Source: Streptomyces griseomycini (GTDB lineage: Bacteria; Actinomycetota; Actinomycetes; Streptomycetales; Streptomycetaceae). Taken from it: a stretch of 64,000 nt of DNA. The notes under the pieces were generated by a model that was given only the letters and a program-made list of their open reading frames with translations, was not told the DNA's origin and did not search any database. Position numbers and translations under genes: made by a program. Of the stretch, positions 57,208-64,000 are shown piece by piece; position 1 is the first letter of the stretch, and the number at the start of each line of letters is the position of its first letter. The DNA lies in assembly GCF_014203535.1 (NCBI RefSeq), contig NZ_JACHJI010000007.1, forward strand, positions 186,001-250,000, read 5' to 3'.

Positions 57208-58941
57208 TCACAGCTGGGTCGGCTGGCGCTGGGTCAGGCCGTACTGCCGGGCGATGCCGTTCCACAGCCCGGACGCCTTGGTCTTCTCCGCGGTCGCCGT
57301 GCCGCTGGCCCGGTTGCCGGCCTGGGTCCGGCCGGTCGCGCGGGCCTGGCCCTTCTTGCACATCTTGCCCTTCGCACCGGCGACCTGGTCGGCCCAGGCC
57401 GCGTAGTGGTCGTCGGCGGCCGCCGACGCCTTCCACGCCTCGGTGAGCGCGGTGGTCAGCGCCGCGTGGTCGGGCAGCCTGTCCACGGAGAGGCCGGAGA
57501 GGTCGGTGACCAGCTGGTTGCGCTGCTGGGCCGCTTCCCGCAGGTCCTTGGCCGCCTGGCCGAGGTTCCGGCAGGCCTTCACGTCGGCCACCGCGTTGAT
57601 CACGGTGGTCCGGCTGTCGCCGCTGTGGGCCAGCAGCTTGTCCAGCTCGACGGCCTGCTGACGGGCCGGGTCGACGGCCGGCGAGGGCGGGGCGGAGGGC
57701 TGACCGCTCGCGGGGGCGGTGGCGGAGACCGGCTGGTTCCCGCCGCCGTCGTCGCCCCCGCCGCCGGCGAGCAGCGCGCCCGCGCCGATGCCGAGGACCA
57801 CGATGCCGACACCGGCCGCCGCGATCATCGGCACCCGCGATCCGGTACGGCCGCGGCCGCCGCCCCGCCCGCCGTCGCCCCCGTAGGAGGCCCGCCGGCC
57901 GCCGCCCGGGCCGGACGGAGGCGGCGGGGCGGCGTGTCCGGGCTGTTCGTACCCGACGCGCGGGAGCTGCTGGGTGGACCCGGCCGGGTCGCCGCCCCCG
58001 TCGCGGAAGAGGTTGTCGAACTCGGCGGGCGGCTGCCGCTCGCCGTCGCCGGGCGGGGCGCCGTGGGCCGGGCCGGCCGCCGGGTCGGTCACGGGGGCGA
58101 TGTACTGGGTGGCCTCGGCGTCGGGGTGGCCGGCGGACGGCAGCGGTCCGGCACCCGCACCGGGCGCGCCCTGCCGGGGCCGGCCCAGGAAGCGGGTCGT
58201 CTCGGGGTCGTGGCCGGCGGGCGTCTCGGGCGGCAGTGCGCCCGGGTCCACCGGGGGTATGTACTGCGTCGCCCCCTCGTCGACGCCGGCGGCGGGCACC
58301 GGCGGCAGGAACTGGGTGGCCCCCTCCGCCCCGTCGGGCGCCGCGGGCGCGCCCGGGACCGGCGGCAGGTACTGGGTCGCGCCCTCGGGGGACACGGGCG
58401 GCAGCGGCCCGCCGGCGGGCGGGGCGCCGTACGCGTTCGCGGCGGGAGCGCCGTAGGCGTTCTCCGGCGGCAGCGGGGCCCCCGGGCCGGCCTGGCCGCC
58501 GTATCCGGCGCCCGGCTGCGGCATCGGCGCGCCGCCGTGCCCGCCGTACGGGGCGGAGCCGCCGTGCGCCGGGGGCGGGGCGCCCTCGGGCGGCAGCGGG
58601 CCGGGTCCCGGGCCGCCCGCGGGCGGTCCGGAGGGGTTCTGCGCGCCCCAGGCGGCCTGCTGCCCCTGGGCGCCCCACCGCGGGTCGGGCGGGGACTGCC
58701 AGCCCTGGCCGGGCGGCGGTGCGGGCGACTGCTGCTCGGGGCCCCACGGCCCGCCCCAGGTCCGGCCGCCGGCCGGGGCCGAGGCGGACGGGGGGCCGGC
58801 CGGGTACCCGCCCGCGCCGCCGGGGCCGGCCGGTCCGGCCGTCACGCCCGGCAGCAGGGGTTCGCCGCCGTCGGAGGGCAGCACGACGCCTTCGCGCGCG
58901 GGGCGCGCCGAGGGCTCCTCGCCCTGTCCACTCTGCGTCAC
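57208..58941 (-). CDS. Membrane protein with Pro/Gly-rich cytoplasmic region bearing repeated Thr-Gln motifs
   Basis: The gene encodes 577 residues. The first about 360 residues are Pro/Gly/Ala-rich and contain repeated short motifs: ATQYLPPV, ATQFLPPV, ATQYIPPV, TTRFL, ATQYIAPV and STQQLP. One transmembrane helix follows (about 371-394, MIAAAGVGIVVLGIGAGALLAG), then a Ser/Thr/Pro linker and an outside helical domain with two cysteines (VKACRN, GKMCKKG). Repeated Thr-containing motifs in a disordered tail are typical targets of Ser/Thr kinases or FHA proteins, but no such partner is adjacent. I recognise no family. Confidence 0.75.
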   Translation of the reverse strand: MTQSGQGEEPSARPAREGVVLPSDGGEPLLPGVTAGPAGPGGAGGYPAGPPSASAPAGGRTWGGPWGPEQQSPAPPPGQGWQSPPDPRWGAQGQQAAWGAQNPSGPPAGGPGPGPLPPEGAPPPAHGGSAPYGGHGGAPMPQPGAGYGGQAGPGAPLPPENAYGAPAANAYGAPPAGGPLPPVSPEGATQYLPPVPGAPAAPDGAEGATQFLPPVPAAGVDEGATQYIPPVDPGALPPETPAGHDPETTRFLGRPRQGAPGAGAGPLPSAGHPDAEATQYIAPVTDPAAGPAHGAPPGDGERQPPAEFDNLFRDGGGDPAGSTQQLPRVGYEQPGHAAPPPPSGPGGGRRASYGGDGGRGGGRGRTGSRVPMIAAAGVGIVVLGIGAGALLAGGGGDDGGGNQPVSATAPASGQPSAPPSPAVDPARQQAVELDKLLAHSGDSRTTVINAVADVKACRNLGQAAKDLREAAQQRNQLVTDLSGLSVDRLPDHAALTTALTEAWKASAAADDHYAAWADQVAGAKGKMCKKGQARATGRTQAGNRASGTATAEKTKASGLWNGIARQYGLTQRQPTQL

Positions 58942-59142
58942 CGGGACTCCTACCCATGGGGGACCTTGTGAATCGTCGGCTCACGCTACCGGGTCCCCGG
59001 AGCCCGGTGCCACGCAGCACCGAACCCGGTCTCCTGCCCTGTGAGGGCGGTGACAAAACCGCCTCACCGCACGCTGATCACGTCACCTCCTCCGTCCCGG
59101 CCCGGCGCTTCCCCCCGCGTTCGCCCCTCGGCGCACCGGCGT

Positions 59143-60528
59143 TCACGCAGCCGTCTGCAGCTCCATGCGGGCCCCGAACTCCCGCACCACCGACTCCTCC
59201 CGGTACGGCTCCAGGCGCTGCTGGAGGTCCTCCAGGTAGGTGGCGCCCCGGTTGGACCTCAGGCCGTCGAGCAGTTCCACCGCCTTCAGGCCCGTGCTGC
59301 AGGCCTGTTCGACCTCCCGCTGCTGCACCTGTGCGGTGGCCAGCAGCACGTAGCCGATCGCCCGCCGCCGGGCCCGCGACTCGGGATGGCCGGCCAGGGA
59401 CTCCCGTGCGTACCGCGCGGCGGCCTCGGCCTGCCCGAGGTCGCGGTGGCAGTGCGCCAACTCGTCGGCCAGGTAGGCCGCGTCGAAGTGCGCGATCCAC
59501 GCCGGGTCGTCCCCGGAGGCCGGGTCGGCCGCCTCCATGGCGCTCACCGCGCGCCCGGCCGCCGCGTGCGCGGCGTGCACGTCGCCCATCAGCGCGTGCC
59601 CGCGCGCCTCCGCCGCGTGGAACATCGCCTCCGCGCGGGGGGTCACGCGCCCCCGCGCGCCCTCCTGCGCCGCGCGCGCCAACTGGGCGATCTCGCGCGG
59701 GTTCCCGAGCTGCGCGGCCAGGTGGCTCATGGAGGCGGCGAGCACGTACCCGCCGTACCCGCGGTCCCCGGCCGCCTGCGCGAGGCGCAGCGCCTGGATG
59801 TAGTAGCGCTGGGCCAGGCCCGGCTGCCCGGTGTCGACGGCCATGTACCCGGCGAGCTCGGTCAACCGCGCCACGGCGGCGAACAGTTCGCGCCCGACGG
59901 CCTCGCGGTACGACCCCGCCAGCAGTCCCGAGACCACGCTGTTGAGGTAGTGCACGACGACCGGGCGCACGTGCCCGCTGCCGTACTGGTGGTCCAGGTC
60001 CACCAGCGCCTGCGTCATGGACCGCACGGCCGCCACGTCGGACCGGCCCACGCGCGGCCCGGCCGAGCGCGCCACCTGTGCGTCGGGCGTGGAGATCAGC
60101 CAGTCGCGGCTCGGCTCCACCAGCGCGGAGGCGGCGACGGAGGAGCCGGACAGGAAGTCCCGCCGGCCCACGTCGCTGCGCCACAGCTCGCAGACCTGCT
60201 CGATGGCCCCCAGTACCGTCGGCGAGAACTGGAGGCCGACGCCCGCCGCGAGGTTCTTGCCGTTGGCCATGCCGATCTCGTCGATCGTGACCGTACGGCC
60301 CAGTTTGCGGCCCAGCGCCTCCGCGATGATCGCCGGTGCCCGGCCCCGCGGCTGCTGTCCGCGCAGCCAGCGGGCCACCGACGTCTTGTCGTAGCGCAGG
60401 TCGAGGCCGTGTTCGGCGCCGCACATGTTGACCCTGCGGGCCAGTCCGGCGTTGGAGCATCCGGCTTCCTGGATGAGCGCCTGCAGCCGTTCGTTCGGCT
60501 GCCGCGCGACGAGAGGCCTTGCGGCCAT
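59143..60528 (-). CDS. HTH/TPR regulatory protein (NsdA-like family)
   Basis: The gene encodes 461 residues; AGGGGG lies six bases before the ATG at 60528. The N-terminal part (NERLQALIQEAGCSNAGLARRVN, then KTSVARWLRGQQPRGRAPAIIAEALGRKLG) is an XRE-like DNA-binding domain. About residues 115-140 contain VGRRDFLSGSSVAASALV, which looks like a twin-arginine motif but is internal, a recurring feature of this family. The rest is a set of TPR-like helices. It resembles Streptomyces NsdA/NsdB-type proteins that negatively regulate antibiotic production or sporulation; the paralogue cannot be named from sequence. Confidence 0.82.
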   Translation of the reverse strand: MAARPLVARQPNERLQALIQEAGCSNAGLARRVNMCGAEHGLDLRYDKTSVARWLRGQQPRGRAPAIIAEALGRKLGRTVTIDEIGMANGKNLAAGVGLQFSPTVLGAIEQVCELWRSDVGRRDFLSGSSVAASALVEPSRDWLISTPDAQVARSAGPRVGRSDVAAVRSMTQALVDLDHQYGSGHVRPVVVHYLNSVVSGLLAGSYREAVGRELFAAVARLTELAGYMAVDTGQPGLAQRYYIQALRLAQAAGDRGYGGYVLAASMSHLAAQLGNPREIAQLARAAQEGARGRVTPRAEAMFHAAEARGHALMGDVHAAHAAAGRAVSAMEAADPASGDDPAWIAHFDAAYLADELAHCHRDLGQAEAAARYARESLAGHPESRARRRAIGYVLLATAQVQQREVEQACSTGLKAVELLDGLRSNRGATYLEDLQQRLEPYREESVVREFGARMELQTAA

Positions 60529-60843
60529 GGCGTACCCCCTGAGGCTGCGGTGCCTGCCCACGCACCGGGTTGACGTGTCTTCCGCGGCCGTGCTTCTCAC
60601 GTCCCGGCGAAAAGGTCCGGCCGTGAAGATCGATGCCCCGCCGATGTGCCGGTGATGCGAAGCATGTGAGGATTGCCGGGGTGACGGCTGGTGCCGGCCC
60701 CCCTCCTGGTTACCCACCCGGGGACGCCGGTCCCCGCGAGCGCCCCCGCCCGTGCACCCGTGCGCCCCGACCCCGGGACCGGTGCTCCTCCCCCGCGCAC
60801 GCGCGGGGCGTAACCCCCGGTGACGGCCGTAGTTGTGTTCATC
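60529..60843. other. Divergent region between the HTH/TPR and Prim-Pol genes
   Basis: 315 bp with no gene. It contains the palindrome CCCCGCGCACGCGCGGGG (60791-60808) about 35 bp before the Prim-Pol start, a possible operator, and a TAGTTG hexamer close to that start which could be the -10 of a leaderless message. Confidence 0.45.
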
Positions 60844-61497
60844 GTGGAAGAGACGATCACGGGCACCGAAACCGCACAGATCCCGACGCAGCGCGGGGCG
60901 TCGCTGCTGGACACCGCAGTCCGCTACGCCGAGGAGCGGCACTGGGACGTGTTCCCGGGCACCTGGCTGGAGGCCGTCGACGGGGTGCACCGCTGCTCGT
61001 GCGGTGACGCCGCGTGCCCCACGCCCGGCGCACACCCGGCCGGGCCCGACTGGGCGAGCCGGGCGACCGGCAGCGCCACCGTCGCCCGCCGCATGTGGCA
61101 GGAGCGGCCGGCCGCCTCGGTCCTGCTGCCCACGGGCCGTACGTTCGACGCGGTCTCGGTCCCCGAGACGGCCGGGTTCCTGGCGCTGGCCCGGATGCAG
61201 CGGATGGGGCTGCCGCTCGGTCCGGTGACCCTGACGCCGGCCCGGCGCATGGAGTTCTTCGTGCTGCCGGGCGCGGCGGCGAAGGTGCCGCATCTGGTGC
61301 GGGGGCTGGGCTGGGCCCCGTCCTCGCTCGATCTGGTGGTGCTGGGCGAGGGGGCGTACGTCGCCGCGCCGCCCACGCGGTTCGGTTCCCGGGGAGCCGT
61401 GCAGTGGGCCTGCCGGCCGACACCGGCGAACCGGTGGCTGCCGGACGCGGAGGAGCTGGTCCCGCCGCTGGCCTACGCGTGCGGGCGGGACCGGTAG
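60844..61497 (+). CDS. Orphan bifunctional primase/polymerase (Prim-Pol)-like protein
   Basis: The gene encodes 217 residues from the GTG at 60844; no ribosome-binding site precedes it, so it may be leaderless or start at an upstream GTG. The N-terminal half (RGASLLDTAVRYAEERHWDVFPGTWLEA, RCSCGDAACPTPGAHPAGPDW) has the pattern of the DUF1473-type/archaeal-eukaryotic primase fold found in many Streptomyces, with a CSCGDAACPTPGAH knuckle. The catalytic Asp pair of active polymerases is not evident. Its role is unknown; active-site loss suggests a non-catalytic function. Confidence 0.75.
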   Translation: MEETITGTETAQIPTQRGASLLDTAVRYAEERHWDVFPGTWLEAVDGVHRCSCGDAACPTPGAHPAGPDWASRATGSATVARRMWQERPAASVLLPTGRTFDAVSVPETAGFLALARMQRMGLPLGPVTLTPARRMEFFVLPGAAAKVPHLVRGLGWAPSSLDLVVLGEGAYVAAPPTRFGSRGAVQWACRPTPANRWLPDAEELVPPLAYACGRDR

Positions 61498-61557
61498 GAC
61501 GCCCGCCGGGGATTCCCGCGCCGCTCCGGGACGCCGCGTCCCCCGTAGGGTTCTTCT

Positions 61558-62385
61558 GTGACGGAGGGAGACGTGGTGGATGCCGACGGAGACGTGGTGG
61601 GGGCCGGCGCGACGGGCACGGCCGCCGTACGGGTGCGGGGGCTCTGGAAGCGGTTCGGGCAGCAGGTCGCGGTGGCCGGGATCGACCTGGAGCTGCCCGC
61701 GGGCCGGTTCATCGGGCTCGTCGGGCCGAACGGGGCCGGGAAGACCACCACGTTGTCCATGGTGACCGGACTGCTGCGGCCCGACCAGGGCACCGTCGAG
61801 GTCGTCGGGCGAGACGTGTGGCGCGACCCGGCCGAGGTCAAGGCCCGGATCGGGGTGCTGCCGGAGGGGCTGCGGCTGTTCGAGCGGCTGTCGGGGCGCG
61901 AACTGCTCGCCTACCTGGGCCGGTTGCGGGGACTGCCCGGCGCCGAGGTCGACAAGCGCGCCACCCAGCTCCTCGACGTCCTCGACCTGGCCGGCGCCCA
62001 GCACAAGCTCGTCGTCGACTACTCGACCGGCATGCGCAAGAAGATCGGCCTCGCCGCCGCCCTGCTGCACAATCCCGAAGTGCTCTTCCTGGACGAGCCG
62101 TTCGAGGGCGTCGACCCGGTCTCCGCGCAGACCATCCGCGGCGTCCTGGAGCGGTACACGGCGTCCGGCGCCACGGTCGTGTTCTCCTCCCACGTCATGG
62201 AGCTGGTGGAGTCGCTGTGCGACTGGGTGGCGGTGATGGCCGCGGGCCGGATCCGTGCCCACGGCCCGCTCGCCGAGGTGCGCGGTGAGGCGCCCTCGCT
62301 GCAGCGGGCGTTCCTGGAACTCGTCGGCGCGCACGGCCGCGACGCCGGCTCCGACCTCGACTGGCTGGGCGGGGGCTCCCGGTGA
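61558..62385 (+). CDS. ABC transporter ATP-binding protein
   Basis: The gene encodes 275 residues from a GTG. Walker A is GPNGAGKTT (residues 56-64), the signature is the variant STGMRKK, and Walker B is LFLDEPFEGVD, followed by the H-loop SSHVMELVE. A short Asp/Gly-rich leader precedes the domain. It is the ATPase of a drug- or lipid-type exporter; its stop overlaps the start of the permease gene by GTGA. Confidence 0.95.
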   Translation: MTEGDVVDADGDVVGAGATGTAAVRVRGLWKRFGQQVAVAGIDLELPAGRFIGLVGPNGAGKTTTLSMVTGLLRPDQGTVEVVGRDVWRDPAEVKARIGVLPEGLRLFERLSGRELLAYLGRLRGLPGAEVDKRATQLLDVLDLAGAQHKLVVDYSTGMRKKIGLAAALLHNPEVLFLDEPFEGVDPVSAQTIRGVLERYTASGATVVFSSHVMELVESLCDWVAVMAAGRIRAHGPLAEVRGEAPSLQRAFLELVGAHGRDAGSDLDWLGGGSR

Positions 62386-63974
62386 GCGCCCCCGCGATCA
62401 CCCCCGTCGTCGTCCGGCTGAAGCTGTCCCTGCTGCGCAACGGCCTGCGGCAGTCGGGCGGACGCCGGGCCGCGTACATCGCCTCCGCCGTCGTCGCCCT
62501 GCTGTTCGCCGCGCTCCAGCTCGTCGGGCTGATCGCGCTGCGCGGCTTCGACCACGTCGAGTCGCTGGTCGTGCTGCTCGTGGCGGTGCTGGGGCTGGGC
62601 TGGGCGGTGATGCCGCTGTTCTTCCCCGGCGGCGACGAGACCCTGGACCCGACCCGGCTGGTGATGCTGCCGCTGCGGCCGCGGCCGCTGGTGCGGGCCC
62701 TGCTCGTGGCCTCGCTGGTGGGCATCGGGCCGCTGTTCACGCTGTGCCTGCTCACCGGTTCGGTGATCGCCGTCGCGCACGGCGGTGCCGCCTTCGCCGT
62801 CGGTGTCCTCGCCGTACCGCTGGCGCTGCTGGTGTGCGTGGCGCTCGCGCGGGCCGTCGCCGCCGCCAACGTACGGCTGCTGACCAGCCGCAAGGGCCGG
62901 GACCTCGCGGTGCTCAGCGGGCTGGTGGTCGCGGTCGGGGCGCAGGTGGTCAACTTCGGCGCGCAGCGGCTGGGTTCCTCCGGTCTCGAGCAGCTCGACC
63001 CGGTGGCGGACGTGCTGCGGTGGTTCCCGCCGGCGTCGGCGATCGGCGCGGTGCACTCGGTGGGCGAGGGGGCGTACGGCACGGCCGCCGCCCAACTGCT
63101 GCTGACGGCGGCGGCGTCGGCGGGGTTGCTGGCGCTCTGGGCACGGGCCCTGACCCGGCTGATGACCGCGCCCGACGGTTCCACGCTGCAGACCGGCGGG
63201 GCGGCCGTCCGCGACCGCGCGTCGACCGGGCTCGCCCGGCTGCTGCCCCCGGGCCGCACCGGTACGGCCGTGGAACGCAGCCTGCGGTACGTCTGGCGCG
63301 ACCCCAAGACCAAGGCCGCGTGGGTGACCTCGCTGGCGATCGGCCTGATCGTGCCGGTGTTCAACGCCTGGCAGGGCACCGGCTCGGTGTACTTCGCCTG
63401 CTTCGCCGCCGGGATGCTCGGCATCCAGATGTACAACCAGTTCGGGCAGGACACCTCCGCGTTCTGGATGGTGGCGATGACCATCTCCTCCACCCGGGAC
63501 GCCTACGTCGAGCTGCGCGCCCGCGCGCTGGCCCTGCTGCTGGTCACCCTGCCCTACGCCACGCTCGTCACCGTCCTGACGACCGCGATGCTCGGTGACT
63601 GGCCGCGGTTGCCGGAGGCGCTGGGCCTGTCCTTCGCCCTGCTCGGCGCGATGCTCGCGACGGGCGCGTGGACCTCGGCGCGCTTCCCCTACTCCATCCC
63701 GCAGGAGGGGTACAAGAACGTCGCCCCCGGGCAGACCGGGCTCGCCTGGATCTCCATCTTCGGCGGCATGGTCGCGGCGGCCGTGCTGTGCGCACCGGTC
63801 ATCGCCCTCGCGATCTGGCTGAACGCCGGCGCGGGCGGCGACGACCTGCTGTGGCTGCTGCTGCCGGTGGGCACGCTGTACGGAGCGGCCCTGACCCTGC
63901 TGGGCCTGCGCCTCGCCGCCCCGCGGACGGCCCGCCGCCTGCCGGAGATCCTCACGGCGGTCAGCAAGGGGTGA
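62382..63974 (+). CDS. ABC transporter permease
   Basis: The gene encodes 530 residues, starting in a four-base overlap with the ATPase gene. About 12 hydrophobic helices are seen, beginning AYIASAVVALLFAALQLVGLIAL and ending TLYGAALTLLGLRLAA, with no large outside domain. This is an export permease that works with the preceding ATPase; such pairs are common near the chromosome core and are often called ABC-2-like, although I cannot fix the exact family. The substrate is unknown. Confidence 0.88.
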   Translation: MSAPAITPVVVRLKLSLLRNGLRQSGGRRAAYIASAVVALLFAALQLVGLIALRGFDHVESLVVLLVAVLGLGWAVMPLFFPGGDETLDPTRLVMLPLRPRPLVRALLVASLVGIGPLFTLCLLTGSVIAVAHGGAAFAVGVLAVPLALLVCVALARAVAAANVRLLTSRKGRDLAVLSGLVVAVGAQVVNFGAQRLGSSGLEQLDPVADVLRWFPPASAIGAVHSVGEGAYGTAAAQLLLTAAASAGLLALWARALTRLMTAPDGSTLQTGGAAVRDRASTGLARLLPPGRTGTAVERSLRYVWRDPKTKAAWVTSLAIGLIVPVFNAWQGTGSVYFACFAAGMLGIQMYNQFGQDTSAFWMVAMTISSTRDAYVELRARALALLLVTLPYATLVTVLTTAMLGDWPRLPEALGLSFALLGAMLATGAWTSARFPYSIPQEGYKNVAPGQTGLAWISIFGGMVAAAVLCAPVIALAIWLNAGAGGDDLLWLLLPVGTLYGAALTLLGLRLAAPRTARRLPEILTAVSKG

Positions 63975-64000
63975 GACGGGCACCGGGTCCCTGCCGGGGG

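Overview
The window is chromosomal DNA from a Streptomyces or a very close relative. It is about 72% G+C, codon third positions are almost all G or C, GTG starts are common and Shine-Dalgarno sequences are strong. The markers afsR-afsS-afsK, fbiC, DUF397/DUF5753 pairs, SARP and TPR regulators and one rare TTA codon are typical of the genus. From memory, the gene order from about 10 kb to 58 kb resembles the Streptomyces coelicolor SCO4400-SCO4445 neighbourhood; this was not checked by alignment.

Layout. 1-0.65 kb: the 5' end of an AGCS sodium:alanine symporter gene. 0.65-4.0 kb: a gene-poor accessory stretch with a tRNA-Arg-like 3' fragment, a DUF1963 protein and a small membrane protein. 4.0-9.5 kb: a compact three-gene operon, the most unusual part of the window. 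It encodes a protein of unknown fold, a CHAT caspase-like protease with an N-terminal EAD1 adaptor, and a 1260-residue Ski2-like helicase that also begins with an EAD1-like domain. This fits a biological-conflict (probably anti-phage, possibly abortive) system, and the first gene carries a TTA codon. 9.7-14.2 kb: membrane protein, glutathione peroxidase, MerR/GyrI regulator, DUF397 protein with its XRE/DUF5753 partner, and a GPP34 protein. 14.4-22.1 kb: D-Ala-D-Ala carboxypeptidase, polytopic membrane protein, SSS symporter and ADP-ribosylglycohydrolase. 22.1-25.9 kb: ATPase-TPR protein, DUF2165 membrane protein and a YkuD-like protein lacking the catalytic Cys. 26-31.8 kb: FbiC (F420 deazaflavin synthase), an LLM-type F420 oxidoreductase, a Tat-exported PHP hydrolase and a deazaflavin nitroreductase-like protein.

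31.8-38.6 kb is the global secondary-metabolism locus: AfsR (SARP-NB-ARC-TPR), the 62-residue triple-repeat protein AfsS and the Ser/Thr kinase AfsK. An 11-bp-phased direct repeat lies upstream of afsS, as expected for AfsR control. 38.8-49.4 kb holds single enzymes and regulators: VOC, TetR, Lrp/AsnC opposite LysE, two PNPOx-fold enzymes, a GNAT pseudogene, an FAD monooxygenase, an O-methyltransferase with an AraC regulator, an MFS transporter and a GlxA-type regulator. 49.7-54.2 kb holds signalling genes: RsbW-like ATPase, EF-hand protein, STAS protein and an ECF sigma gene frameshifted in this sequence, overlapping its zinc-finger anti-sigma gene. 54.3-64 kb holds purU, an SCO4402-type protein, a lipoprotein binding protein, a membrane protein with repeated Thr-Gln motifs, an HTH/TPR regulator, an orphan Prim-Pol-like protein and an ABC exporter pair.

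Strong GC-rich hairpins without U-tracts lie between most convergent genes and are annotated as terminators. I see no CRISPR array, rRNA, complete tRNA, insertion sequence or replication origin. All assignments come from reading the translations; no database search was run.
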